NCBI RefSeq assembly: GCF_019599295.1 | Contig: NZ_JAIEWN010000013.1 | Location: 48,566 to 101,604, forward strand | Direction: 5' to 3' | DNA: 53,039 nucleotides | DNA from: Oscillochloris sp. ZM17-4 | GTDB taxonomy: Bacteria > Chloroflexota > Chloroflexia > Chloroflexales > Chloroflexaceae | Shown here: positions 17,085 to 27,700 of the stretch, in pieces | Numbering within the stretch: position 1 is the stretch's first letter | How the letters are laid out: the number at the start of each line of letters is the position of its first letter | The notes under the pieces: model-generated | What the model was told of the DNA's origin: nothing | The model's database searches: none | The model's input: only the letters and a program-made list of their open reading frames with translations | Made by a program: the position numbers and the translations under genes

Positions 17085-18009
17085 GGGGGTCCCAACTGAT
17101 GCTCGGGAGCTGGATCGGCGGCAGCTTCGGCCTGCGCAGCCGGGCGCGCAGAAACAGGCGCGGGGCGCTCAGGTGGAGCAGGTTGCGCAGGCGCAGCTCG
17201 GCGCGCACCCCCGCCTTGCGGCGCAGCTCGTCGATGCGGGTCGCCGCCTCGCGCTCCAGCGCCGCCTTGCGCTGGAGGAGCGGCGCGGTGTCCTCAGCTT
17301 TCGCCCGCGCCTTTGTCATCCGCGTCTCAAGCTCCTCGGCCATGTCGGCGAAGTAGCGCTCCATGCGCGCGATCTCTTTGCCGGCCTGCGCCCGCCGGGC
17401 CCGCTGCTGGCTGTTCGCCTCGGCGGTCACCGTGCGCACGACCCGCTCGCGCGCCAGCAGGTAGGCCCGCTCCAGCGGGAGGGCGGGGGCGTCGGGGAAG
17501 GGCCAGCGGCGCTCCTCGCCGATCTCCTCGCCGGCCAGCAGTGGCTCCAGGTGGCGCACCAGCCGGCCGTAGCGCCGGTCCACCGCCGCCGACACCACCG
17601 CCTGGGTCTTCTCATCGCCGAGGAAGCTGGCCTCGAACCAGAAGACGGTGTGGGCCACATAGGCGGGGCGCGGCGCCGACAGCTCCAGTTCCGCCCCGGC
17701 TGGCACGCTCAGATCGCGCCGCACCTGCTGCTCCAGCCGGTACGGCTGCATGTTCAGCCCATCGTAGTAGACCTGGGCTACCTGCCCGCGGGCCTGGGCC
17801 GTGCGCAGCAGCTCGTCCAGCAGCGGCAGGCCGAAGGTCAGCAGCTGGGCGGCGGGGTGCTCCGGCAGCGCCTCGGGGTCGAAGGTCAGGCGCAGCGGCT
17901 GGGCCTGGTCGGGCCAGAGCACATCGTAGACCTGGGGCTCAATCTCGTCCCAGACGCCGTCGACCGCCTCGGTATAGTCGCGCAGGAACTGCTCCAGGAG
18001 TGTGGTCAT
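16972..18009 (-). CDS. Coiled-coil protein with C-terminal zinc ribbon, helicase partner
   Basis: 345 residues from ATG 18009 (TTG 18015 is possible). An N-terminal soluble region is followed by an Arg/Glu-rich predicted coiled coil (about 195-275: ANSQQRARRAQAGKEIARME …) and a C-terminal zinc ribbon (CPSCGQ … CPAC) at about 322-343. It lies 106 bp downstream of the SNF2-type helicase and in the same direction, separated by heptamer repeats, so co-transcription is likely. A nucleic-acid-binding partner of the helicase is the natural reading, but no family name is known to me. The 3' end abuts the disrupted PepSY gene. Confidence 0.6.
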   Translation of the reverse strand: MTTLLEQFLRDYTEAVDGVWDEIEPQVYDVLWPDQAQPLRLTFDPEALPEHPAAQLLTFGLPLLDELLRTAQARGQVAQVYYDGLNMQPYRLEQQVRRDLSVPAGAELELSAPRPAYVAHTVFWFEASFLGDEKTQAVVSAAVDRRYGRLVRHLEPLLAGEEIGEERRWPFPDAPALPLERAYLLARERVVRTVTAEANSQQRARRAQAGKEIARMERYFADMAEELETRMTKARAKAEDTAPLLQRKAALEREAATRIDELRRKAGVRAELRLRNLLHLSAPRLFLRARLRRPKLPPIQLPSISWDPLTEKTDALDCPSCGQPTYTLALDRRGGLRCPACAGQA

Positions 18010-18080
18010 CCTCAATGCTTCCCAGCTAGAGATTGCGTCAGGGAGGGCCGCAGGGAGGGCTGAAAGCTGAAATACCCGGC

Positions 18081-18115
18081 CTTTCCGCTTTCCGCTTTCC
18101 GCTTTCCGCTTTCCC
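18081..18115. repeat. Heptamer tandem repeat (CTTTCCG)x5
   Basis: Five consecutive 7-bp pyrimidine-rich units (CTTTCCG, the last CTTTCCC) ending at the stop codon of the helicase gene, preceded by related AGGGAGGGC and CTGAAAG pairs. Similar heptamer runs occur at 15081-15110 (inside the kinase gene) and at about 25560-25605. Confidence 0.8.
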
Positions 18116-20193
18116 TAGCCCTCCGGGGCGAAGCGCTCGCCGAACAGCTTGTCGTCGTGGGCGCGCTGGCGCAGGTAGGCGCCGCGGGCCGCGACGAGCC
18201 GCTCGCCGAGCTGGTCGAGCGCGCTGTGGAAGGCCCGCTCATCGGAGGCCTTGGCCCAGGTGTCGGCGATCAGGTCCTCGAACTCCTGCTCGTCGTCGAG
18301 GTTACCCAGGATCATATCCACCTCGCCGACCACCAGTTCGAACATGGCGATCTTGGCGTCGAGCAGGTGCAAGATCGCCGCCTCCAGGGTGTCGGCGGCC
18401 ACCAGGTTGAAGACGTAGACGTCGCGGGCCTGGCCGATGCGGCTGAGCCGACCGATGCGCTGCTCGATGCGCATCGGGTTCCAGGGCAGGTCGAAGTTGA
18501 CGATGCCGTTGCAGAACTGGAGGTTGCGGCCCTCGCTGCCGGCATCGGTGGTGAGCAGCAGGCGGGCCGGGCCGCGGAAGGCGGTGACCGCCTCTTCCTT
18601 CTGCACGCGGGTCAGCCCGCCGTGAAACAGGACGACCTGCTCGCCGGCCTCGCTGAGGCTGCGCTCAAGCAGCGCCTGGGTCTCGCGGAACTGGGTGAAG
18701 ATCACCAGCTTGTCGGGGAAGGCGTGAACCAGCTCGATCAGCCGGCGGATCTTCGCCTGGTCGCCGAGGTTGCGGGCCGTGGCGGCGAGATCGCCCAGGG
18801 CGGTGCGCTCAGCAGCCGAGAGGCGATCGTCCTGAGACAGCCGCTCCAGGGCGGGCGCGGCCGCGGGGCCGGCGCTGCCGAGGGCCCGCTGGAGCGCGAG
18901 CAGGGTCATGCGGTTGAGCGGGCCGCGGCCCCCGCCGGCCTGGAGGTGCCGGCGCACGAAGGCCGAGACGCCGTCGTAGAGGGTGCGCTCGCCGGGGCTG
19001 AGCGGCACGCTCTCGCTGCGGGCGATGCGGCGGGTCAGGGCGAGGCCCACCGTCGAGCGCCGGTTGCGCACCATCACCTCGGCCAGCAGGTCGTGAAGCT
19101 GGCCGAGGTTGCGCGGCGTGAGCTTGTCGCGCTTATCGACGAACTGCTGCTGGAAGACGCGGGCGGTGCGGAGCAGGCCGGGCTGGAGCAGCGTGACCAG
19201 GTTGAAGAGCTCCTCTAGATTGTTCTGGACGGGGGTCGCGGTGAGCAGCAGGATGTACTTCTTGCGCAGCTCAGCGGCAAACTTCCAGAGCACGGTGGTG
19301 CGGTTGCGCAGGTGGTGGGCCTCATCGACGACCACCAGGTCCCACTCGTGGGCGAGGATCGCCGCGCGGTGGGGCTCGCGCTTGGCGGTGTGGTACGAGG
19401 CGACGATGCGCTCGTGCTGGCCCCAGGCGGCGGCCCCCTGCTCACGGAAGGCCGGGTCGTCGTAGGCGATGCTGTCGAGGCCGAACTTACGGCGCAGCTC
19501 GCCCTGCCACTGCTCCACCAGGGACGGCGGGGTGAGGATGAGCGTGCGGCGGGCCAGGCCGCGGGCGGCCAGCTCCAGGGTGATCATGCCGGCCTCGACC
19601 GTCTTGCCCAGGCCGACCTCGTCGCAGAGGAGGGCGCGGCCGCGCATGCGGCGCAGCACGACCCGGGCGGTGCGCAGTTGGTGCTCCAGCAGCTCGACGT
19701 CGCGCAGCAGCGGCGTGGAGAGCAGCTCATCGAAGCCGGCGACGATGGCGAGCTGGGCGGCCTGGAGGCTGAGGCGAAAGTCGCGCCAGCCGGCCCGCCC
19801 CAGGGGCAAGGCGAGACGCTGCGCGTCCTGCGGGTCGAAGGCGAGCGGCACGCCATCCTCGGTGATGATCGGCGCGCTCGGGAGGGGCTGCGGGGCGTTG
19901 TCCGGTCGGAGCACATAGAGCGTGGGCGGGTCGGTGGCGCGACACTCCAGGCACAGGCGGCCGTCAGGGACGTCCAGGCTCTTCAGGGCAGGCCCGACCA
20001 GGGCGCTCTCGGCAGCGTCGAGCGACAGCGGCTGCGGGCCAGCGGGAGTGTCGGCGATGAGGTGGACAGCCGCAGTGGTGAGGAACCCCAGCAGCGCCGG
20101 CGGGATGGGCAGACGCCCGGCCTGCACGTCGCCGGATGAAGTCGCCAACTCCCAGCGATCACCGATCTCAATGGTCGTGAGTACATAGGTCAC
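18115..20193 (-). CDS. SNF2/RapA-type DEAD/DEAH-box helicase
   Basis: 692 residues, starting GTG 20193 with GGAG 12 bases upstream. Motifs in order: I DEVGLGKTVEAGM (about 190-202), Ia LILTPPSLVEQW, II VVDEAHHLRN (DEAH), III LLLTATPVQNN, IV/V region LLTTDAGSEGRNLQFCN, VI RIEQRIGRLSRIGQ. These define an SF2 SWI2/SNF2-family translocase of the RapA/HepA kind, which moves along dsDNA or remodels protein-DNA complexes without strand separation. The roughly 150-residue N-terminal domain is not recognised. Together with the downstream zinc-ribbon coiled-coil gene it makes a likely two-gene unit. Its place in a gene-dense defence region suggests an antiviral role, which is inference. Confidence 0.85.
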   Translation of the reverse strand: MTYVLTTIEIGDRWELATSSGDVQAGRLPIPPALLGFLTTAAVHLIADTPAGPQPLSLDAAESALVGPALKSLDVPDGRLCLECRATDPPTLYVLRPDNAPQPLPSAPIITEDGVPLAFDPQDAQRLALPLGRAGWRDFRLSLQAAQLAIVAGFDELLSTPLLRDVELLEHQLRTARVVLRRMRGRALLCDEVGLGKTVEAGMITLELAARGLARRTLILTPPSLVEQWQGELRRKFGLDSIAYDDPAFREQGAAAWGQHERIVASYHTAKREPHRAAILAHEWDLVVVDEAHHLRNRTTVLWKFAAELRKKYILLLTATPVQNNLEELFNLVTLLQPGLLRTARVFQQQFVDKRDKLTPRNLGQLHDLLAEVMVRNRRSTVGLALTRRIARSESVPLSPGERTLYDGVSAFVRRHLQAGGGRGPLNRMTLLALQRALGSAGPAAAPALERLSQDDRLSAAERTALGDLAATARNLGDQAKIRRLIELVHAFPDKLVIFTQFRETQALLERSLSEAGEQVVLFHGGLTRVQKEEAVTAFRGPARLLLTTDAGSEGRNLQFCNGIVNFDLPWNPMRIEQRIGRLSRIGQARDVYVFNLVAADTLEAAILHLLDAKIAMFELVVGEVDMILGNLDDEQEFEDLIADTWAKASDERAFHSALDQLGERLVAARGAYLRQRAHDDKLFGERFAPEG

Positions 20194-20319
20194 TGCGAGT
20201 AAACGCTCCTTCAGGGGCTCAGCGCGATGGCGCCATCACAACGGGTGCTCGTAGTAGTGTACCATGCCACGGTGCCGCGCTCTGCTCGCGGCTCAGCGCC
20301 AGCCCCATTCTGGCGACTG

Positions 20320-21663
<1,344 letters not shown>

Positions 21664-21689
21664 AAGCTCCTCGAAGATGATGGCAAGCG

Positions 21690-23095
21690 CTACACCTCGC
21701 GCCCTTCATCGAGCAGCGCAGCGGCCTGCCGTGGCGAAAGCTCATCCATCCGGCGCACCTCGATCCTCGGATCGATCCCAAGCGTATCTAGGGCGGTGTG
21801 CAGTTCATAGCTATCGTTGGCCAGATCAGAGACGACCAGAGTCAACTCGGACCAAAAGTGGAGCGGCTCCGGGCGAACCAGATCGCCGAGTATGACGACG
21901 CGTTTCGCACTGAAGCGCTCGCGGAGCAGCGCGGCGGCCTCGCGGGCCCGGCCCCACCACGCATCGCGCCGGGTGGCGTCGCGGCGGCGTGCTTCCTCTT
22001 CCTCCAGGAGGGCGCGACCCACTCGCGAGGATGGAGGAACTGTACAGCCTTCTCCAGGCCGAAGGTCATCAGCAGCAGGCCGAGTGTCTTGCGGGTGCCG
22101 TCCCAGCCGCCGATGTGCGGCAGGCCCTCGATCAGCTCGAACTTCGCCTCGGGGCACCAGCCGATGCATTGCTCGAAGCTGATTGGTACGTGTTTGAGTG
22201 CAACCGGAGGGGTGTATGGTCGCCATTCCCATGCCCAGCGCTCGCGTTCATCACGCCTTGTACTTGGGCCGATTGCTATGCCAGTTGGCTCAACAAAGAC
22301 GATCTGGTCTTCGATCCCCCGTCGTTCGTGCCAGTCGTCGAGGCAGGCCCAGAGCTGCACGGGATCCAGTGTGAGGCCCGGCAACACAGTTGAGCGGTAG
22401 CGGCCATCGGAATCAGGCGCCTGAACGACGTAGCTCCCGCCACGCAGCGTGAGCACATCAGTGCGGCGCGCAGCCGGGTCGATCACCCAGTACTCCGGCA
22501 CACCGCCTGCGGCGTACAGCCGGGCCTTCATCTCGCGATCCTGCGCCTCGTGACCAGGAAGGGCTACCTCGATCACCAGATCGGCGGGGCCGTCGAAGTA
22601 GTTCTCGCGCAGGCGATGCAGCCGATCACGCCGGAAAACCTGGAGGTCTGGCAGAAACCCATCCTCACCCAGGCGCAGCACGAAGCGCCGGATCGAGAGA
22701 CCAAGGGGCTGCTGCTTATCCTCACGGAGCGCCTGGTAGAGTCCTATCATCAGCAGGCCGAAGGTGTCTTGATGTCGCCGGCTGAAACGGGTCCCTGCGG
22801 GATGCAGCAGGGGTGTATGGTCGATCTGCGCGGCCCAGTGCTGCCATCCGCCAGGCCAGGCGAGCGATGTGGGTGCGGAAAACGCCTTGGTGAGCGCCTG
22901 GCGCCATAGGGCGACCGGGGCGAAAGGCAGCGCGGCTCGCGGCCCGCACGACTGGAGGATTGTCCAGAGCAGGCAGCGGCTGCCGGCAAGGCTGTTGCCG
23001 GCGACCAGCTTGCCGCCGATCAGCTCCAGCTTCGACTCGGGCAACTTATCCCAGTGCTCAACCGTGAGGCGTGAGCGGATGTCCGTACGTTCCAT
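21690..23095 (-). pseudogene. Uma2-type nuclease fused to nucleotidyltransferase-like domain, frameshifted
   Basis: From ATG 23095 (GGGGAG upstream) a Uma2/DUF820 PD-(D/E)XK domain spans about 235 residues; LPDLQVF and DLVIEVALPGHEAQD carry the Asp and Glu of the nuclease core. A second block follows (ISFEQCIGWCPEAKFELIEG …), like the beginning of another Uma2 unit. At about 22014 the reading frame shifts: one extra base in the run near GGTCGCGCCCTCC restores ALLEEEEARRRDATRRDAWW and a C-terminal domain with RVVILGDLVRPEPLHFWSEL, reminiscent of a MNT nucleotidyltransferase strand-loop. The joined product would be about 468 residues. This is either a sequencing error or a recent mutation. Confidence 0.6.
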
Positions 23096-23128
23096 TGGTC
23101 GTCTCCCCACCTACACGAATCGGTGCGG

Positions 23129-23362
23129 TTATCGGCTCTCCAGGCGAAAGCTCGGCAAAGAGATGATACCGCAAAGCGCAAGTCGGAGAGGGGTGTCATT
23201 GCCCATCCAGGGCATATCTGCCGCTGGCCCACCGTGAGCGGCAGATGCCCGCAACGCCCGTCCACGGCACACGTTGAAATGACGAAGGGGCCGGCGTCGG
23301 GCAGATGCCAGCCCCTTCATCCATTGCCCACAAGCCTCGTACGCCGTCTCGCCCTTCGCCAT
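23129..23362 (-). CDS. Small hypothetical protein with strong Shine-Dalgarno
   Basis: 77 codons from ATG 23362, which is preceded at seven bases by AAGGAGGT, the best ribosome-binding site in the neighbourhood. The N-terminus reads MAKGETAYEACGQWMKGLAS; the rest is Arg-rich, with low-quality composition near the end. The frame is also open upstream to 23551, where the codons look less natural. It lies just upstream of the Uma2 gene in the same direction. No family was recognised. It may be a real leader-type peptide or the truncated start of a lost gene. Confidence 0.35.
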   Translation of the reverse strand: MAKGETAYEACGQWMKGLASARRRPLRHFNVCRGRALRASAAHGGPAADMPWMGNDTPLRLALCGIISLPSFRLESR

Positions 23363-23588
23363 GGCTATTACCTCCTTGATGAATTGCTGCCGCCCAATCA
23401 GCTTGTCGCCCTCGCTACCGGGGCTGCGGCGCGGCTGCGTGGGGCCGATCCGAGCGGCAGTGATCGGCAGCAACTGGTTCGGGCTCCCACCAGCGTCAAC
23501 TCCAAGCAGAAGGCAAACAACTATCGTGTTTGCCTCATCGACTACAAACATACCTACCAGACATCAGACCTACGTGCGCTCTTTCTGA

Positions 23589-23887
23589 TCGACTGACGCC
23601 CCTCTCTCTGTCGCGACGCCTCACCTCGCCGCGTACCCTGCACCCGAGATTGCTGATGAGGATGCAGAAAAATCACTGCCACCTGCCGCTGATGCTATGG
23701 CATCTGGGGGTGCAATCACAATGGGTTTTACAGCAGCAGAACAAGCAGAAACGCCGCCGTCCGCCTGGAGGAGCTGCTCCAGCTCGCTAATAGCTTCTGC
23801 CTAGAGCGCGTAGTGGCGATCGCCCCGGCAAACAAGGCGGCCGCTGCCGCCCTGGATCGCCTGGGGAAGGCGCTGCCAAACGGGTAG
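23589..23887 (+). pseudogene. Degraded coding remnant
   Basis: One frame from 23589 reads protein-like sequence (HLAAYPAPEIADEDAEKSLP … ITMGFTAAEQAE). After a frame change near 23750, another frame reads VRLEELLQLANSFCLERVVA and continues to a stop at 23885-23887. No start codon remains. The joined fragment of about 98 residues has natural composition but matches no family I know. The flanking 23363-23588 contains nothing recognisable. Confidence 0.3.
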
Positions 23888-23947
23888 CTACGGACCATCG
23901 TCGGAGAGCCTGCCGCAAGGTGCATGGCAAGTGCCTCTGTAGCTGCC

Positions 23948-25420
23948 TTACGCCCCGTCCCCCGTCACCGTGCTCTGGTAGACCAGCTCGCGCAGCGCGT
24001 CGTCGCCCAGATCACCGAAGAAGGGCGAGAGGTAGAGCAACTCCTTGAGGCGCGGGTCGCTTTTGCCCACCTCGTCGCGTAAATCCTGGCTGACTGCGCC
24101 CGCGCCGGGGGTGCCGCGCACGATCTGCTCGACCTGGCGCAGCAACGTCGGGTCGCGGGCGATGCGCTCGTAGAGGTCGGCGAAGCTGCTCTGGATGACC
24201 GTGAGCTTGGCGATCAGCCCCGCCGGGGTCTGCCGCCCGTGGGCGCGGTCGAGGGTCAGGTGCAGCCGGAAGATGTTGAAGCTGCGCTTGACCTTGCGCG
24301 GGTTGCGCAGCAGGCCGGCGGTCATCAGCCTCGCGACGCTCTCGGCGTCCTCGGAGCTCAGCCCGTCGACGCCGGGCAGCCGGCTTTTCAGGAAGGTCGT
24401 GATCGCGGCCGGGGCCAGCGGCGGCAGGGTGAAGGGCACCTGGACGATCTTCTCCAGGTAGTCGCGCTCGGCCACCGGGAAGGGGCCGGCCGTCGGGCTG
24501 GCGCTCAGGGCGAACTCCTTGTAGCGCACGCGGATGCCGCGCTCGATGATCTCGCGGTCCACGCCGAGCACGAAGACGCAGCCCGGCATATCGAGGAAGA
24601 CCTTGATCGCCTCCAGCACGCCGATCGCCTGCTCGGGCAGGCAGCGGTCGAGGTCGTCGATGAAGACCACCAGCCGCCGGCCGAAGTCCGTTACCAGCTC
24701 CTTGACCAGATCGCGCAGGCCGTCGTGGAACTGCTCCAGCGACTGCACCTGCTCGCGGTAGATGCGGGTGCGCTCGCGCTGGAAGAGGTCGAAGATCTGG
24801 CTGGCGTAGTCCTCCTCGCCGGCCTTCTCGCCGGCCTTCGCCACCGCGTCGGCGATCCCACCGAGCACCGGGATATAGCTGAAGCCGGCGCGGATGATCG
24901 TGCCGGCGGCCAGCTTGCCGGCCTTATCCCACTGGAACTCAATCGCCCCCGGCTCCTCGCGGTCCACGCTGCGGTAGAGGCTGGCCGCCAGGTCGTCGAG
25001 CCGCCTGGTCAGAGTCGTGCGGGTCTGCTCCAGCCCCTTCGCGTCGAGGGCCGTCTGCGACTTGCGCGGGTCGAGCCGGTTCTGGCGGGTGATGTATGCG
25101 CTGAGCCAGCCATCGTCGCGGGTGACCAGGATGCGCAGCGACTCAACGACGCTGAGCAGCAGCGCCCGCCAGAGCGCCTCCTGCTGCGCGTAGCGCCAGG
25201 CGGCGAACCAGACCGGCGTGCAGCGCGTGTCGTCGAGCCGGTCGAGGATCATGTGCATCAGGCTGGTCTTACCGCTGCCCCACGGCCCGTAGACCCCCAC
25301 CGTCAGCGGGGTGTCGGCCAGATCCGCGCCCTGCACAATCGCCGCCAGCGCCGCCGCCGAGGGCGTGAAGCCCAGTTCGTCCGTGGTCGCGGGCAGGTCG
25401 CCGTAGCCAGGGTTGGTCAT
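23948..25420 (-). CDS. KAP-family P-loop NTPase
   Basis: 490 residues. Walker A GPWGSGKTS at residues 45-53 near the N-terminus, and Walker B VVFIDDLDRCLPEQAI at about 250-265, the exact KAP NTPase signature. The long insertion between them (about 90-230) holds a hydrophobic Gly/Ala stretch (AAGTIIRAGFSYIPVLGGIA) that could be the membrane hairpin typical of KAP proteins. KAP NTPases assemble membrane-associated complexes and recur in phage-exclusion loci (the PifA type). It stands between a Uma2 fusion and an AAA-FGE protein, so a defence role is plausible but not shown. The start has GAGGCG seven bases before the ATG. Confidence 0.85.
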   Translation of the reverse strand: MTNPGYGDLPATTDELGFTPSAAALAAIVQGADLADTPLTVGVYGPWGSGKTSLMHMILDRLDDTRCTPVWFAAWRYAQQEALWRALLLSVVESLRILVTRDDGWLSAYITRQNRLDPRKSQTALDAKGLEQTRTTLTRRLDDLAASLYRSVDREEPGAIEFQWDKAGKLAAGTIIRAGFSYIPVLGGIADAVAKAGEKAGEEDYASQIFDLFQRERTRIYREQVQSLEQFHDGLRDLVKELVTDFGRRLVVFIDDLDRCLPEQAIGVLEAIKVFLDMPGCVFVLGVDREIIERGIRVRYKEFALSASPTAGPFPVAERDYLEKIVQVPFTLPPLAPAAITTFLKSRLPGVDGLSSEDAESVARLMTAGLLRNPRKVKRSFNIFRLHLTLDRAHGRQTPAGLIAKLTVIQSSFADLYERIARDPTLLRQVEQIVRGTPGAGAVSQDLRDEVGKSDPRLKELLYLSPFFGDLGDDALRELVYQSTVTGDGA

Positions 25421-25462
25421 AACGCCTCCTCATACGGTGAATCATAACGTCACGCAACGTAG

Positions 25463-25526
25463 GGGCGAAGCATCGGCCCCTGCGGCATACCGTAAACCCC
25501 AGACAAACCCTGTCGATGCTTCGCCC
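25463..25526. repeat. Dispersed-type inverted repeat GGGCGAAGCATCG
   Basis: GGGCGAAGCATCG at 25463-25475 and its exact reverse complement at 25514-25526, separated by 38 bp. The flanks GTAGG and AGGAATGCGCCCC extend the similarity loosely. It lies upstream of the KAP gene and downstream of the AAA-FGE gene, followed at 25560-25605 by decayed heptamers (CAGGATT, CAGGACT, CAGAACC). It appears to be a short interspersed hairpin element. Confidence 0.6.
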
Positions 25527-25579
25527 AGGAATGCGCCCCACCAGAAAAAATTCGCGATTCCGAACACAGAAGACAGGAT

Positions 25580-27700
25580 TCAGGACTCAGAACCGGGCAG
25601 GGGAGAATGACTGGCGACCCGCACGCCTTGATCGTTGCTGCGGTAGCGCGGGTAGAAGTAGCGGCGGTACGCCCCGCGCACGCCTTTTTGCTCACTGTAG
25701 TACGCTCCGCCGCGAAACATACGACCACTATCTCCCTCCTCCAGATAGACTTCGAGCCACTCATCCTCAAGCTGGTAGGGATATGACTTCCGCCATTTCG
25801 TCGCCACCCACTCCCAGACATTCCCAGCCATATCCAGCACACCATAGGGGCTGGCGCCAGAGGGGTACTGGCCTACCGGCGTGGTCTTGCCGATGCCTGC
25901 CTCTTCGCTATTGCAGCGCCCGGTCTCCCAGGTATTGCCCCAAGGCCAGATCAGACCATCCGGCCCGCGGGCGGCCTTCTCCCACTCAGCCTCGCTGGGC
26001 AGGCGGAATGCGTGACCGGTTTGGACCGTCAGCCAGCGGCAGTAGGCCACCGCCTCGAACCAGCTCACGCCTACAACTGGATGCTCGCTTTCGTTCCACT
26101 TCGCATCCTCCCACCATTGAGGCTTAATGATCTGTTCCTTCTCCCGCCACGCCCAGCCGGCCTTCGTCCAGTACTGCTGGTTGCGATAGCCATCGCCCTC
26201 AACGAAGGGTCGGAACTGAGCGTTAGTGACCGGAGTCTTGCCGATCCAGTAGTCGGGTAGGGTCAGACTGTGCTGGGGTTTCTCATGACCACCGGCTTGC
26301 TTGTCGCTATCACTGCTGCCCATCAGGAAGGGGCCGGCGGGGATGTGGATGAGGGTCGGAACCCAGTCCGGGAGCGGCCTGGGTGTATGCCCGGTGTTTC
26401 GGCGTTTGGGAGTCGGGGGACGCTCATCAGCGGCGGATGCCCCGGTTGCTTGTGCTGGTGGCGCTGCTTCTGGTGCGGTGGGAACGGCAGTTGCCTGCTT
26501 GAAGTGCGCAATCTCCCGACGCAGATCCTCAATCTCGATCACGATATGGGCCGGGCAGTCGATCCCATAGCGCGCCTGCTGAAGCTCCAGCGCGGCGAGG
26601 CGGCGTCTCTTGGCCGTCAGAACATCTTGTGCGCCAGATACAGTGGTGTCGATCGCGGGCGGGGCGGCAGGCTCAGGCGCGGCCACGCCCAGCCGCTCGC
26701 GAAAGACCTCGGCGAGCAGCGGGTTGCGCGGCGCCCAGTGGGTATCGTCGGGCTTCGCGATACCAATCAGCTCCAGCCGCACCATGTCGTCGTCTAGGCG
26801 GGTGAAGCGCGGCGGGCTGCCGAGCAGACGTCGCGCAGCATCCTGCATGTGGTGCTCGCGCAGGTCGTTCTGGATCTGGCGCAGCAGCGGGTTGCCGCCC
26901 TGGCTGATCTGGCGCACCGCACGCTCTATCTGCACCGGGCCTATCGCCTCGCCGCGTTGGACAGCGCCCGCGAGCAGCCCGCCGATGCGCTGGGTCAGGT
27001 AGGGGTGGCCGCTCACCTGAGCGTAAACCTGCTGGCCGATTGTGTGGGCGTCTGCCGGTTTGACGCCAAGTGATCGCAGGCCGTCGGCGATCAGCTCGAC
27101 CGCCTCGGACTCGGCTAGATCCGCCAGATAGATCTCCTCGCAGATGTTGTGCAGCGAGGAGGCCTCGGTCACCACCAGGTCGTACAGCTCGATCCCGCCG
27201 CTGAAGATGATCTGCAGCTTGGCCAGGGCCGGCCGAACCAGCCGGGTGTGGAAGAAGGAGCGCAGGGCGTTGGCCAAGGCCTGCCGCGTCTCGGCCGGCA
27301 GCGCGCCCAGCTCGTCGAGCAGCAGCACCAGCCGGGTGATCGTGCTCTGGCCCAGGGCCTGGCCGAGAAAATCCAGCAGCGCCGGCGCGTCGGCAACCGC
27401 ACGATGATCCGGCGCTAGCGGAAGCACATGGGCGATCTGGGCGGCCAAAAAGGCGAAGGCCCGCTCGGGAAGCGCGCCCTTGATCAGCTGGAAGTCGACC
27501 CGGCAGACGCTGACGCTTCCCTGAAGCGCGGCCTCAAGCTGGAGCAGCAGGCTGGTCTTGCCGTTCTGATGCCCGCCGTAGATCACCGTATAGGCGATCA
27601 CTTCATCCTGGCAGATCTGCTTGAGGCGGGCGAGCTCGGCCTGGCGGCCGCGAAAGAGCGGGCTGGCCGGCGGCAGGGCGGTTGCAGAGAACGGAGCCAT
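25580..27700 (-). CDS. AAA ATPase fused to formylglycine-generating-enzyme-like domain
   Basis: 706 residues from ATG 27700 (GGTGGGG upstream). The N-terminal P-loop ATPase has Walker A GGHQNGKTS (about 43-51) and Walker B LVLLLDELGA (about 150); the segment to about 330 includes QVYAQVSGHPYLTQRIGGLL, as in STAND/ORC-like ATPases. A short coiled coil and Pro-rich linker (about 385-440) lead to an FGE-sulfatase/C-type-lectin-like domain (IPAGPFLMGSS … LPSEAEWEKAARGPDG … VLDMAGNVWEW … FRGGAYYSEQ). The catalytic cysteines of true FGE are not evident, so it probably binds a ligand. Such fusions occur in bacterial conflict systems and as targets of diversity-generating retroelements. Confidence 0.83.
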   Translation of the reverse strand: MAPFSATALPPASPLFRGRQAELARLKQICQDEVIAYTVIYGGHQNGKTSLLLQLEAALQGSVSVCRVDFQLIKGALPERAFAFLAAQIAHVLPLAPDHRAVADAPALLDFLGQALGQSTITRLVLLLDELGALPAETRQALANALRSFFHTRLVRPALAKLQIIFSGGIELYDLVVTEASSLHNICEEIYLADLAESEAVELIADGLRSLGVKPADAHTIGQQVYAQVSGHPYLTQRIGGLLAGAVQRGEAIGPVQIERAVRQISQGGNPLLRQIQNDLREHHMQDAARRLLGSPPRFTRLDDDMVRLELIGIAKPDDTHWAPRNPLLAEVFRERLGVAAPEPAAPPAIDTTVSGAQDVLTAKRRRLAALELQQARYGIDCPAHIVIEIEDLRREIAHFKQATAVPTAPEAAPPAQATGASAADERPPTPKRRNTGHTPRPLPDWVPTLIHIPAGPFLMGSSDSDKQAGGHEKPQHSLTLPDYWIGKTPVTNAQFRPFVEGDGYRNQQYWTKAGWAWREKEQIIKPQWWEDAKWNESEHPVVGVSWFEAVAYCRWLTVQTGHAFRLPSEAEWEKAARGPDGLIWPWGNTWETGRCNSEEAGIGKTTPVGQYPSGASPYGVLDMAGNVWEWVATKWRKSYPYQLEDEWLEVYLEEGDSGRMFRGGAYYSEQKGVRGAYRRYFYPRYRSNDQGVRVASHSPLPGSES

